64,000 nt of DNA. It comes from UBA7330 sp965243485 (lineage in GTDB: Bacteria > Bacteroidota > Bacteroidia > Cytophagales > Cyclobacteriaceae). This document shows, piece by piece, positions 41,416-51,282 of this stretch. The first letter of the stretch is position 1, and every line of letters begins with the position of its first letter. A program made the position numbers and the translations under genes. The notes under the pieces are model-generated. The model worked only from the letters and a program-made list of their open reading frames with translations. It was not told the origin of the DNA and searched no databases. The stretch is from NCBI GenBank assembly GCA_965243485.1, contig CBDEVP010000001.1, forward strand, positions 930,001 through 994,000, read 5' to 3'.

Positions 41416-42798
41416 TTAATATGCATTCTCGTTTCCTCTAATTATTGAGACGATAGTCAAAATGATGATCTTGAAATCCAGTACCAGGCTCCAGTTCTTC
41501 ACATAAAAACGATCAAGACGAACGCGGCCACTCATGTCGCTGAACACTGCCGTTTCACCCCGAAAACCCTTAGCCTGCGCCAGGCCGGTAATTCCTGGTT
41601 TTACGGCATGCCTTTGAATGAAGCGATCAATTTTTGGCTGAAATTCCAGGTTGAGCTTCAAAGGGTGCGGACGAGGGCCAACCACCGACATGTCTCCTAG
41701 GAAGACATTGATAAACTGGGGCAGCTCATCAATGCTCGTCTTTCTCAGGATATTTCCCAGTCTGGTCACACGAGGGTCACCTTTCGTGGCCTGTTTTGTA
41801 TCCGCGTCTTCATTGACCACCATGGTTCGAAATTTAAAACACCAGAATGGGGTATTGTCTTTTCCGTTCCTTTGCTGCATGAAGAAGATGGGCCCTTTGG
41901 ATTCAAGTTTGATCAACAATGCTATCAGGGGCATTAGCCAGGACAATATCAAAATTATAACGAGGCTGGAGAAAACGATATCAAAAGCCCTTTTGATGAG
42001 CTGATTGGCCTGACTGTCCAAAGGGATAGCGCTGACATTGATGATCGGGATCTCCCCGTATTTCTGGATAGAAAGGTTTTTATTTCCCAGCTTACTGAAT
42101 TGCGACAGGATCTTGATCTTGATCAGGTTGTTCTCTGCGAAATCAATGAGCTTCTTGACTTCTTTATCGTACAGTCTAGGAAGACAGCAAAAGATAATGT
42201 CCACATCTTCCTTTTTGACAAAGGATCTGATCTGGTCAACATTTCCGATGATGTTTTGCCCCTTAGAGGTATCGTTGTCAAAAAAACCCAAAAATTTATA
42301 TCCTATCCCGGGATTATGCCTGAAGTAATCCACCAGGTCTGTAGCCATGTCCCCATATCCGACCACCACAAAACTTCTAAAGTTGTACCCTCTTGCCCTG
42401 TAGTACCTGATGACATAATGCCAGGTAGTTCGCCATCCGATGATAAAGAAGGTGAAAAAAAGGTAGGTAAAGAACAGGTGCTGTCGTGAGTAATAAAATG
42501 GCTTGGTGACAAACCAAATCGCAAAGACCACAGACAGATTGATGATCAATGCTGTGAGTACCTTATTCAGATGATCAAGCAACCGGCTTTCTCTATTTAT
42601 ATGCTGTAACCTGGAAAAATAAAAAATAAAAAACCAGATCACATTGAGGACTATCTGAAGGGTAGCATAGCTATCACTCAAATAGATAAAACTTCCAAAG
42701 CGAAGGTAATTCGACAGATAAAAACTGACATTTAAGGAAACAATGTCCGCTAATAAGAATAATACTGGGAAAAATCTTGAATAGCGACGGTTAGGCAT
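41416..42798 (-). CDS. Undecaprenyl-phosphate sugar phosphotransferase (WbaP/WcaJ type)
   Basis: A 460-residue initiating enzyme that transfers a sugar-1-phosphate to undecaprenyl phosphate. The N-terminal half has four predicted membrane helices. A Rossmann-like CoA-binding domain follows, with VVVGYGDMATDLV. Then comes a single membrane helix (FSSLVIILILSWLMPLIALLI) and the bacterial sugar-transferase catalytic domain with QQRNGKDNTPFWCFKFRTM, RKTSIDELPQFINVFLGDMSVVGPRPH and KPGITGLAQ. It is full length. It is the last gene of the minus-strand polysaccharide cluster. A C-terminal fragment of a second copy lies 1.3 kb away. Confidence 0.93.
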   Translation of the reverse strand: MPNRRYSRFFPVLFLLADIVSLNVSFYLSNYLRFGSFIYLSDSYATLQIVLNVIWFFIFYFSRLQHINRESRLLDHLNKVLTALIINLSVVFAIWFVTKPFYYSRQHLFFTYLFFTFFIIGWRTTWHYVIRYYRARGYNFRSFVVVGYGDMATDLVDYFRHNPGIGYKFLGFFDNDTSKGQNIIGNVDQIRSFVKKEDVDIIFCCLPRLYDKEVKKLIDFAENNLIKIKILSQFSKLGNKNLSIQKYGEIPIINVSAIPLDSQANQLIKRAFDIVFSSLVIILILSWLMPLIALLIKLESKGPIFFMQQRNGKDNTPFWCFKFRTMVVNEDADTKQATKGDPRVTRLGNILRKTSIDELPQFINVFLGDMSVVGPRPHPLKLNLEFQPKIDRFIQRHAVKPGITGLAQAKGFRGETAVFSDMSGRVRLDRFYVKNWSLVLDFKIIILTIVSIIRGNENAY

Positions 42799-42987
42799 AA
42801 AAGGTTTTTTGACCTTAGCTGATCAATTGTTGTGCCAAAGTAACCGATTTCATCTAATAAAGAAATTCATTTTATGATTATCTCAATTTGAATTAAACCC
42901 TCTAGTAATCAAAACCTTACTGTCAGCATTGAGGCTTACTATTTCCAAGACCTGAGAGTTAGATCCAAATTCAATTTTCCCGTTCTG

Positions 42988-43740
42988 CTATTTTGTCCTC
43001 TTAAATAATATTTTGAATAAAAAGGGAAGTAAAGTGATTGGCTCCCAAAAATATCGGTTCAACAACCTCCCAGGTTCATAAATAAAACGAAAAAACCATT
43101 CCAAACCAAGTCTACCTGACCATCTCGGAGGCGTCCTTATCTCGCCAGCTACATAGTCAAAACACGCTCCACACGGAAGAACAACACTTGTTTTGATCTT
43201 TTCAAAATTGCTCGCTATCCAATGCTCCTGTCTGGGCATGCCCATACCTACAAATAAGATGTCGGGCTTAAAGTCATTGATTTGTGAAAGTATTTTTTGA
43301 TTTTCACTTCCTTGCATATCAAAATAACCAGAATGAAAATCAATTATCACATTTGGAAACTTCTGCTTGATTATCCTGACGGCACTATCGGCCACATGAT
43401 CTTTTGAGCCCAAATAAAATATTCTCCTCTTTTTCGAATCCAAAACTTCCAGTAGTGGATTTATCCAATCGACATAGGTAATTCTATTTTCAGAGGATAG
43501 ATCATATCCCATCAATTTACCCAACCAAACTACTGGCATCCCATCGGCGTGAATATATGACACTTCATCATAAAATGACTTCAATTGATTATCCTTCAGG
43601 GCCAAACAAATGCTATGTAAATTATGATGGGCAATTACTATCTTTTTTCTCTCTTGAATTGAAGAATCAGTTAAGGAATTCAAGCTTTTTAAGCTAAAAG
43701 CATTAAACCAAAAATCTCCAAAACTAATTTTTTGAACCAT
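42988..43740 (-). CDS. WecG/TagA/CpsF family glycosyltransferase (GT26)
   Basis: A 250-residue enzyme of GT26. Motifs HADGMPVVWLGKLMG (with the catalytic Asp), RIFYLGSKDHVAD, DILFVGMGMPRQEHWI and the late GACFDYVAGE with TPPRWSGRLGLEWFFR. The family transfers N-acetylmannosaminuronate, N-acetylmannosamine or related sugars to lipid-linked intermediates. The start overlaps the end of the neighbouring GT4 gene by 17 bp. It acts at the cytosolic membrane face in repeat-unit assembly. Confidence 0.92.
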   Translation of the reverse strand: MVQKISFGDFWFNAFSLKSLNSLTDSSIQERKKIVIAHHNLHSICLALKDNQLKSFYDEVSYIHADGMPVVWLGKLMGYDLSSENRITYVDWINPLLEVLDSKKRRIFYLGSKDHVADSAVRIIKQKFPNVIIDFHSGYFDMQGSENQKILSQINDFKPDILFVGMGMPRQEHWIASNFEKIKTSVVLPCGACFDYVAGEIRTPPRWSGRLGLEWFFRFIYEPGRLLNRYFWEPITLLPFLFKILFKRTK

Positions 43741-44827
43741 TTCTCAGTAGGACTTCAAATTTGTCAACCATTTCATTCAAAGAAAAATCCCTACTTCTTT
43801 GCAAGGCTAGTTCTGAGAGACGAGTAGCCATTCTGGTATTACTTTTTATTTTCAATATAGCCTTTTTCCAAAGAAGCTTTGAGGAGGGAGGGAGGGCAAT
43901 TCCATAAGTCTTGTGCTCTCCTTTTACCACCTCTAACTGTTCGGGAATATCACTTACAAGAATTGGCAAACCGGTCGAAAGCGCTTCCAACAGTGCATTT
44001 GACATACCTTCGTAAAATGAAGGTAAGGCAAATAAATCGCATGCACCCAGATAATGTCGTACCCTCGATGTATCAATCTGACCAATAAATTGGATACGAT
44101 CTTCGTATCCAAGCGCTCTTTCCTTTAAAGCTTCTTTTAGACTGCCATCTCCTACGATGAGTAAAAAGATGCCATCAATCTCCTTGACAACATCGATTAG
44201 TAAAGAGTGATTTTTCTGTGGCCATAATCTACCCACGGAAACAATCATAAACTTATCTATTGGAAGACCCAAGGTTTTTCGCAAATCATATTTGTTTACA
44301 TCTGTATGAATGCTTTTCACACCATTATAGACCACACTACACTTTTTTTGATAGCTTAATGGATATCCACTAAAAGATCTAAGTACGCTTTTTGAAACCA
44401 TTACATTATTTGTGTATATGTCAGTGGATCCGATGATCATGTCAAGATATTTTGCAAGATATGGGTAGGTATTAGATGGATTTCGTTGTGATGCAATGCG
44501 TACAGGAACCCTCCTTAGGTAGGCGATTAATTGGACCAGAATATTTGCATAATAAGTGAAGGTGACCACTGAATCGGGTTTCTCCTCTTTGAAAAAGTTC
44601 CACAATTTCATCATTAGAGTGAATAGACTTTTGAGGTTTGGAACTTTCTCAAGAAAAACCTCAAAATCCTCTTGTTCAAATGCTTTTTTCTTTTCGTAGA
44701 AAAAACACATTTTAGTCTGATATCCTCTTTTCCGTAATCCCTCAGAAAGACTGAATGCTGCACGTTGCGCTCCCCCAGCTTCAAGTTGAGTTACGAATAT
44801 TGCCACTTTACCTTTAAACTGATCCAA
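43724..44827 (-). CDS. Glycosyltransferase family 4
   Basis: A 367-residue GT-B glycosyltransferase. The N-terminal domain starts with VAIFVTQLEAGGAQRAAFSLSEGL, whose glycine-rich loop is typical. The C-terminal domain has MIVSVGRLWPQKN, the nucleotide loop around VGDGSLKE, and the retaining-enzyme E-x7-E motif in SFYEGMSNALLEALSTGLPILVS. The sugar donor is unknown. It belongs to the capsule run and overlaps the GT26 gene. Confidence 0.92.
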   Translation of the reverse strand: MDQFKGKVAIFVTQLEAGGAQRAAFSLSEGLRKRGYQTKMCFFYEKKKAFEQEDFEVFLEKVPNLKSLFTLMMKLWNFFKEEKPDSVVTFTYYANILVQLIAYLRRVPVRIASQRNPSNTYPYLAKYLDMIIGSTDIYTNNVMVSKSVLRSFSGYPLSYQKKCSVVYNGVKSIHTDVNKYDLRKTLGLPIDKFMIVSVGRLWPQKNHSLLIDVVKEIDGIFLLIVGDGSLKEALKERALGYEDRIQFIGQIDTSRVRHYLGACDLFALPSFYEGMSNALLEALSTGLPILVSDIPEQLEVVKGEHKTYGIALPPSSKLLWKKAILKIKSNTRMATRLSELALQRSRDFSLNEMVDKFEVLLRNGSKN

Positions 44828-44948
44828 TCTTTAAAAAATCATTCGTAAAACAGAAAACCTCTCCAGACAGAATCTGAGGTCAAAGTTCGTTTTGTATTCT
44901 AACTTCCGGAATTTTGGTAAAAGAACTAAAATTCAAATAAACTGATAC

Positions 44949-45758
44949 CTATTTTTTCTTGAGATAAAAAGTTAAACTTCCTATCCTGAAAAGTTTCGAG
45001 ATTTCATCAATGATCGTCAATGGAAAAGGAAGATTCAGCTTTATAGCATATTGACCAATGTCACATTTTACAAGTCGGAACCCACATTTCTCAGCTATCG
45101 CCTTTAGAGTCTGGTAAGAATAATAAAAAGTATGTGGAGCGATAAAATCCTGCCTAACAAATGATCTGACTCCAAAAATTCTATACAGAATAATCCTTGG
45201 GTTGTTTACGCTAGGAACATCTATTACACATAAACCATTCTTATCCAGATGCTCATAGACAATTTGGAGGGTTTTGATAGGATTGTCAACGTGTTCCAGA
45301 ACCTGAATAAATGTGATTACATCGACCGATCCCTCTTTCAAGGAATCTGAATCATACATCCCATTGATTATTTTTACATTTTTGCCAATGAATCTTTCAC
45401 TTGTCCTTTCAGCCTGATCTCTATTAGGTTCTATTCCGATTCTTTGCCTGAATTTCGTACAAAGATCCAGAAAATACCCCCAGCCCGTCCCAACATCAAC
45501 CAGCGTACCCTTCTGACTTGACAAATGATTAATATTCTTAACAATCCTTTGATCTCTTTTTGTCCTGAAAGGACCCGGAGCCTCCACCTTCACTTTTCTT
45601 TCTGAATAATAATCGCTCAGATTGCCATCCTGACTTAATTTTGTTTTACTTCCCTTCTGATAGACGAGATTGCACTTCCTGCACTTCACAACCTCAATCA
45701 AATCACTTGTATACATTTCTGTTGAATCGTCCGATCCGCAGAATACACATTTATTCAT
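44949..45758 (-). CDS. SAM-dependent methyltransferase with N-terminal zinc ribbon
   Basis: A 269-residue protein. The first ~35 residues carry two Cys pairs, CVFCG and CRKCN, forming a zinc-ribbon as in many sugar- or lipid-linked methyltransferases. The class I SAM fold follows with LVDVGTGWGYFLDLC (motif I), IGIEPNRDQAE, VDVITFIQVLEHVDNP and IDVPSVNNP. The substrate is probably a cluster sugar. It lies alone with spacers of ~120 and ~190 bp. Confidence 0.88.
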   Translation of the reverse strand: MNKCVFCGSDDSTEMYTSDLIEVVKCRKCNLVYQKGSKTKLSQDGNLSDYYSERKVKVEAPGPFRTKRDQRIVKNINHLSSQKGTLVDVGTGWGYFLDLCTKFRQRIGIEPNRDQAERTSERFIGKNVKIINGMYDSDSLKEGSVDVITFIQVLEHVDNPIKTLQIVYEHLDKNGLCVIDVPSVNNPRIILYRIFGVRSFVRQDFIAPHTFYYSYQTLKAIAEKCGFRLVKCDIGQYAIKLNLPFPLTIIDEISKLFRIGSLTFYLKKK

Positions 45759-45951
45759 TTAAATACGTTTTAAAAAACACTGAATTTTAAGCCAGCTCAA
45801 AAGAATAGTGCACCTAAATTACGTTTAAGCCTTCCTAAACCTACGCATTGGATCCATTCTAACCCACTCATTGCACAATTTTTAATTGAATCCTCACTTT
45901 TTGAAAAGATAATTTTCTGAATTTTCAGTATAATGACTTGAAATTACGCTA

Positions 45952-47127
45952 TTAACCCTCGATTCTTCTACTAGTGGTAAGGTAAATTTTTGATAATTTT
46001 TTAATATACATTTCCAAGGTAAAACCTTCTGAAACCTTTAATCCTCCAGCATTTAGTTTTCCTCGTAATTCCGGCGAATTGGCAAGTCTTAATATCTGAT
46101 TGGACAGCTCATCATGAGAAATACTAGCCGGTTTAACCAATTCATTTTTGACCACACTGTATTGATGGGAACTTCCTGAAAGTGGATTCGAGGGTTTAAT
46201 CAATATGCCATTGACATTATCCTTTACGGCTTCAGGGATACCATCAATAGATGGTGCAATGATTGGGATTCCCTCATGTCCAGCTTCAATAAATACATTT
46301 CCAAAAGATTCCCGAACTGAGGTGTTTACATATATATCAAATGCCTTCAAAATCTTACGGGAATCTTCCCTCCATCCCATAAATCTAATTTTGTCAGAAT
46401 TCCCTAAAGACCTATTCAAGGACCTTAATTGAGTTTCCGATTCCCCACCACCGACAATTACGAAAGTAATATCCCTTCTCACTTTGAGGACTTCATAAGC
46501 AGCCCTAATAAATATATCTATTCTTTTAAGGGGGACTAACCTTGCTACTGTGCCAACCAATATTTCATTTTGAGGGAAAGAAAATTCCTTTCGGATCTCA
46601 TCACTTGACTCAGCAATTTCCTTTTTAGGAACAGGGTTTTTTAGAATTATGATTTTATCGTCCCTGACATTGTATCTCTTGATTAACAACAATTTACTTG
46701 CACTTGTATTGGCCGTGATGGCTCTAGCCCTGTGATATGCAAATCGGTCTAAAATTTTTCTCAATCCTTTGGTTTCCCAGACGGTGCCATGCTCACTACA
46801 AATTAGCGGAATCCCCGTCATAATCGATAACAAATTTGCTACGTTATTTGAGAAATTATTATACGAATGCAATAAATGTATATTGTTTCTTTTGATCCAT
46901 ACTGCCATCTTAAAGAGCACCGTAATATCATATCTGAAAAGCCTCCTGGGTAGGAAGACCTGGATATTTGAATTCAACAATGGTTCAATTACCTCCTCTT
47001 TATATGATGAACAGATAAGAAAATTCTTTATGTCAGAGTCTTGATTTGTTGTGAGATAGTCCTGAACAATTCGTTCCACTCCACCCCAGTTTGTCATCGT
47101 TGCTATGTGACATACATAAATCGTCAT
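45952..47127 (-). CDS. Glycosyltransferase family 4
   Basis: A 391-residue GT-B protein. It has GGVERIVQDYL in the N-terminal loop, GTVARLVPLKRIDI at the start of the C-terminal domain, and an E-x7-E variant in VRESFGNVFIEAGHEGIPIIAP. A C-terminal tail is rich in Ser and polar residues. No signal or membrane helix is seen. It probably adds a sugar to the repeat unit; neither donor nor linkage is predictable. The polymerase gene starts ~1.6 kb upstream in the operon sense. Confidence 0.9.
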   Translation of the reverse strand: MTIYVCHIATMTNWGGVERIVQDYLTTNQDSDIKNFLICSSYKEEVIEPLLNSNIQVFLPRRLFRYDITVLFKMAVWIKRNNIHLLHSYNNFSNNVANLLSIMTGIPLICSEHGTVWETKGLRKILDRFAYHRARAITANTSASKLLLIKRYNVRDDKIIILKNPVPKKEIAESSDEIRKEFSFPQNEILVGTVARLVPLKRIDIFIRAAYEVLKVRRDITFVIVGGGESETQLRSLNRSLGNSDKIRFMGWREDSRKILKAFDIYVNTSVRESFGNVFIEAGHEGIPIIAPSIDGIPEAVKDNVNGILIKPSNPLSGSSHQYSVVKNELVKPASISHDELSNQILRLANSPELRGKLNAGGLKVSEGFTLEMYIKKLSKIYLTTSRRIEG

Positions 47128-47224
47128 AAATCCTTTTGTCTAGTCCACGAAAATCAAGCATTGTTTCCTACGATGATACTCTTCCTTTGGAAACATAAAA
47201 AAGCAATTCGTGAATACCCATGTT

Positions 47225-48769
47225 TTAATTTTTGTCTGAAGGGAGGGGAATCTGCCGCTTCAAGTTCTCAATTAAGCCCAATACCAAGCCATATACAACC
47301 CCTGCTACAATAGAGGGATACTCTGATGGGACACCAAAATCAGAAATAATTGGATAACCATAACTGAATGTAGACCAGTTTAAAAGCGGTCCTAAGTAAA
47401 AGCTGGCCGGGAAAAAGGAACCCCAAACAATAGCTAAAAGTATCAACAACAATCCAGTTAACTTATTTTCTCCAGCATGACTAATTTGAGAAATCAATTT
47501 CATCGCCTTTCTTGTTATTAATATCACCAATGTAAGCCAAATTGCTAAAGTCAACCATCCAAATATGCTACCCACAACAAAAAAGTTAGAAAGAAGAGAG
47601 AATTGTGAATAAAGGCCTCCTGAGTATTCTTCAGAAGACGGAGCTAAACTCAATGGTCCGGTGCCTAATGGAAGATTGACCAGGTTCTCAAATGACACCA
47701 TTGTATGTCGCAAATAATCAACAGTTGTGCCAATTAATTCTATTTGTTGTGTGCCTATACCAATTGCTTGAGTTTTAGTATTCAACACATCTTCAGATTT
47801 GATAAATGTTCTGAAAATTAAGATGGAAAATATAAGTGCGAAAACGGGAGATAAAATAAGAGCATACTTCTTCACATTTAACCTAAATTTCTTCAACGGC
47901 ACTATTCTTTTACCAAATAACAATAAAAAAACAATCACATTGATAAAGCTAATAATTGCTCCCCTGGATCCGCTAAGTAGCAACAAAAACAATCCTAGTA
48001 TGGTAAGGCCAACTATTATGTGTCTTCCCCTGGCACCTTCAAAAATAAAATATCTCTTATCAAAATAGTACAATATGATCGGAAGCAGGTAAGCTGACAC
48101 TAATCCAAAACCATTAGGCTCCTTGTAACCAGCTGTAAAATAACGGAATGATACCTTATCCCAATTTCGCAGAAGAATATTATATAAGTCAGCTATGGAA
48201 ACGCCAAAGGTCAAAAATTCCATTGTCAGGTATATACCCATACCAATAAAAATGCTGCTAACTAAGTTTATGATAAATCCCAAGGGATCCGAATGGCCTT
48301 TCACATAATTATATAAGACGATTGTGACTAAATAGAATATTCCAACTGCAAGCACAAAAAAGGTGAAGGATAACTCAAAATTTGCAGAATTGAATACACT
48401 TAATGAAGTCGAGAAACAAAGCAGTGTAAATAGCCATACGATTCCTGAAAATTTCTCCTTTTCACCAAGAAAGTAAATTAGTGACATGATGATCAGTGCC
48501 GGACTTATAATAAAAATGGGTGAAGATAAATTCAGGTAGTGGGTTGTCTGATTATAGACTGGATAACATATAAAAAAAAGAAATATTAAGTTATCGTGAC
48601 GTTTATTCAAAAATTCATAAATATATGTCAGTACAGATACTATTGTAATAATTATGAACATCCATTGCTTTACTCCCAGCGTATCTGGTCTTATTACAAA
48701 GCCTCCCGAATAACCAAGTATAAGAGCAATTAAGACAAGTAGCCAGCAAATCCAAATTACATATCTCAA
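47225..48769 (-). CDS. O-antigen polymerase/ligase-like membrane protein
   Basis: A 514-residue protein with about 11-12 predicted membrane helices. It carries a large periplasmic loop near residues 320-385, and the LFLLLLSGSRGAIISFINVIVFLL segment that is typical of Wzy/WaaL-type (O-antigen ligase domain) proteins. It would polymerise repeat units flipped by Wzx. Its stop is followed after 97 bp by the GT4 gene, and its start overlaps the methyltransferase stop by 4 bp (ATGA). Confidence 0.85.
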   Translation of the reverse strand: MRYVIWICWLLVLIALILGYSGGFVIRPDTLGVKQWMFIIITIVSVLTYIYEFLNKRHDNLIFLFFICYPVYNQTTHYLNLSSPIFIISPALIIMSLIYFLGEKEKFSGIVWLFTLLCFSTSLSVFNSANFELSFTFFVLAVGIFYLVTIVLYNYVKGHSDPLGFIINLVSSIFIGMGIYLTMEFLTFGVSIADLYNILLRNWDKVSFRYFTAGYKEPNGFGLVSAYLLPIILYYFDKRYFIFEGARGRHIIVGLTILGLFLLLLSGSRGAIISFINVIVFLLLFGKRIVPLKKFRLNVKKYALILSPVFALIFSILIFRTFIKSEDVLNTKTQAIGIGTQQIELIGTTVDYLRHTMVSFENLVNLPLGTGPLSLAPSSEEYSGGLYSQFSLLSNFFVVGSIFGWLTLAIWLTLVILITRKAMKLISQISHAGENKLTGLLLILLAIVWGSFFPASFYLGPLLNWSTFSYGYPIISDFGVPSEYPSIVAGVVYGLVLGLIENLKRQIPLPSDKN

Positions 48770-49596
48770 TTCTTCACCTTTTGAACAACCAACATTCTCA
48801 TATCAGTACAGGAATCTTTCCATTTCATCCAGATGACCGGTTTAATCTCCCGACAAACTAAATAGTCCTTTTGCTCTATTACGCTGCATTCACTTAGTAA
48901 CTCAACTATCTTATGCCACTCAATGTGATCATCTGGATGTACATGGATGTCTCCCTCTTCATTTATTCGCCCTTTCATCAAGTATCGGTAATAAATTCTT
49001 CGCCAGGCTCTTGCCGAAAAAATTTTACTTATCTTCTTTACGATAGAACTGTTGGGAGTTGCACTCCTAAGTTCCTGCAAATATTCCAGATATTCATTTG
49101 AAGGACTCCAGTAGTCTGGTTCCACTTCGTGGTCAATATAAATGAGACCACCGGGCTTTAATACTCTCTGAAATTCTTTAATGATTGCCAGGTAGTCAGG
49201 TACATGATGCAAGACTGAATACGTACCGATAAATTCCACACTCTCATCAGGAAAATCCTTCAGTGTCTCCCCGTCAGATAATTGGGTGGATAATGCTTTG
49301 TTAGTTGAAAACCTTTCCTTAACTACATTTAAGGATTTAGGAGAAATATCAACTGCATGAACTTTATCGAATCCTATCTCGAGAAAGTGCTTTGTGAGAT
49401 TACCTGTTCCAGCACCATAATCCAATGCTTCAATAGACGATTTGTCAAATTCTTTCTTTAGAAAGTTGTGACATTTTGAAATCTCGTGAGAAATTCTCTT
49501 TTGCTCTGTGGGATTGTAAATTTCAATATGCCTGCTGTCATATTCCAATGAAATATTGTCATGAATACTTCTGTTCAGTTCAATAGCTGATTTCAT
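48766..49596 (-). CDS. Class I SAM-dependent methyltransferase
   Basis: A 276-residue protein. Motif I ALDYGAGTGNLTKHFLEIG, acidic post-I VHAVDISPKSL, EFIGTYSVLHHVPDYLA and LKPGGLIYIDHE mark a UbiE/methyltransferase-11 type domain. The C-terminal ~100 residues are helical with IEWHKIVELLSECSVIEQKDY. It probably methylates a sugar of the repeat unit. It is coupled by 4-bp overlap to the polymerase and lies 4 bp after the GT2 gene. Confidence 0.88.
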   Translation of the reverse strand: MKSAIELNRSIHDNISLEYDSRHIEIYNPTEQKRISHEISKCHNFLKKEFDKSSIEALDYGAGTGNLTKHFLEIGFDKVHAVDISPKSLNVVKERFSTNKALSTQLSDGETLKDFPDESVEFIGTYSVLHHVPDYLAIIKEFQRVLKPGGLIYIDHEVEPDYWSPSNEYLEYLQELRSATPNSSIVKKISKIFSARAWRRIYYRYLMKGRINEEGDIHVHPDDHIEWHKIVELLSECSVIEQKDYLVCREIKPVIWMKWKDSCTDMRMLVVQKVKN

Positions 49597-49600
49597 TCCT

Positions 49601-50455
49601 TTAATACTCTTGTATTGTTCTGAGCAACTCTTCCCTATTAGATTTTCTTTTCTTTAATATACGAGTAATTAGTATTCCGTGAGGAATAATGAGCATAATG
49701 AATAGTTCAAAAAGTTCATTGAACTTTAGCCCCCTAAAGAATCTGAGTGCTCGAACTTTTTGCTTGTTGTAGATACATAATCTTGCATACTTATATTTCA
49801 TGGACTTACCTCTAAAAAGTCTGCGATTGGAAGGATTAATTCTATACAAAATTAGTGGCTCATTCAAATAACTAAATCGGATGCCAGCCTTAATCATATC
49901 ATTCCATAATATCCAGTCTTGTGCTTTTTTATAACCTTCATTGTACCCTCCGACCCTGATCAAACTTTCTTTCTTCATCATTATAGATGAATGAGGGATG
50001 AATGACTGATACGGCATCCATTCCAGAACCTTTGATAGACCAGGTCTCCATGAAGAACAAATAATATTTGCCTTATTATCCATCATAACACTGCCAGAAT
50101 AAACAACATCAGCGTAATCTCTTTCAAGCAAATCCACTTGCAGTTCAAATCTGTTACTTAAAGAGATATCATCACCATCCATCCTCGCAAGGAATCTCCC
50201 CCTACTATTCTTCACTAAAAAATTTAATGATTTTGTTAAGCCAATATTTGAATTATTGGCAAAACTCCTGATTCGCTCATCCTTTCCTCTATATTCTTCG
50301 ATAATTCTGGGAGAATCGTCTGTTGATGCATCATCAACAATAAGAAATTCAAAATCACTGAAACTTTGAGTTAAAATGCTTTCAATTGATTGCTTCAAAT
50401 AGGGCCCATCATTGTAGACTGCCATAATAACTGAAATGCTCGGATTAGACATCAA
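49601..50455 (-). CDS. Glycosyltransferase family 2
   Basis: A 284-residue GT-A protein. SVIMAVYNDGPYLKQSI and LIVDDASTDDS form the nucleotide-sugar site; ARMDGDDISL contains the metal-binding DXD. A C-terminal amphipathic helix with FIMLIIPHGILITRILKK may touch the membrane. It is the usual repeat-unit assembly enzyme with no donor prediction. It overlaps the next gene upstream (50452) by 4 bp. Confidence 0.92.
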   Translation of the reverse strand: MMSNPSISVIMAVYNDGPYLKQSIESILTQSFSDFEFLIVDDASTDDSPRIIEEYRGKDERIRSFANNSNIGLTKSLNFLVKNSRGRFLARMDGDDISLSNRFELQVDLLERDYADVVYSGSVMMDNKANIICSSWRPGLSKVLEWMPYQSFIPHSSIMMKKESLIRVGGYNEGYKKAQDWILWNDMIKAGIRFSYLNEPLILYRINPSNRRLFRGKSMKYKYARLCIYNKQKVRALRFFRGLKFNELFELFIMLIIPHGILITRILKKRKSNREELLRTIQEY

Positions 50456-51282
50456 AGACTGAAATACTTCTTTATTACTTTAGGGTGGCTACCAGTAAAT
50501 TTCTTGGTCTTTATTCTACTGTTTTCTGGTGGTTTACGATCACCAAGCTGGTATCCGGCAACAATTCTTTCAGGCGACTTAATATGATAATGAAACATAT
50601 TTCCAACATACTCTTTGGATTTTTCAAAATCTGAACAGTTCATATATTTCATTTTGACTACACGAGATGGATGCCGGGTTGGAATAAACCTTGTATCTCC
50701 AAATATTTTATGTGGCATGTTGTTGTAATCCCTCTTTTCATATCCATCGGTATATCTATCAAACTTCTCAAAAAAGGTAAGTTCTTTTCCGACCAGTATA
50801 TTCCCGGATCGACCTTTCAAATTTTTGAAGGCATCAATCATATCATCATCATAAAATTGATCACAATCATATGTCATCATCCAGTTTCCTGGTTTAAATA
50901 ACTTTGAAAGCTTTATCATTTGATTGAATGTTGCAGATTGATTCAGACGATAAATATTGTTTACATAAATACCCTTCAGAAGTCTCAATTTTGCAACTGA
51001 TAAGTAATCCTTTTCATGTGGGAGCTTAGAAAAAATATCTAGGGCGTGTCTCCACTTTGTCAATCTGACAGCAGAGATCTTTGTAGCATTGTCCCTTGTA
51101 CTCACATACTCATCTATTACCTCCGTGGTACCATCTGTGCTCTTATTTGGTAATTTCGGATCAAAACATCCGTCACAAATAATAATTTCGTCTGGATTGA
51201 TCAAATCAATTTGAGCAAGAGAGGCATTGATCCATTCTATTTCATTCCAGTAGGTGGCAAATAGTATCAGTTGAGGTTTCAC
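50452..51282 (-). CDS. Glycosyltransferase-like protein of divergent GT-A type
   Basis: A 276-residue protein in the cluster, overlapped by 4 bp at both ends with its neighbours. It starts LILFATYWNEIEWINASL like a family 2 enzyme, with IIICDGCFDPKLPNKSTDGT as the donor loop and TYDCDQFYDD as an acidic DXD candidate. The middle differs from typical GT2 sequences, hence the cautious name. The C-terminus is basic (FTGSHPKVIKKYF). It is probably soluble and membrane-associated. Confidence 0.75.
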   Translation of the reverse strand: MKPQLILFATYWNEIEWINASLAQIDLINPDEIIICDGCFDPKLPNKSTDGTTEVIDEYVSTRDNATKISAVRLTKWRHALDIFSKLPHEKDYLSVAKLRLLKGIYVNNIYRLNQSATFNQMIKLSKLFKPGNWMMTYDCDQFYDDDMIDAFKNLKGRSGNILVGKELTFFEKFDRYTDGYEKRDYNNMPHKIFGDTRFIPTRHPSRVVKMKYMNCSDFEKSKEYVGNMFHYHIKSPERIVAGYQLGDRKPPENSRIKTKKFTGSHPKVIKKYFSL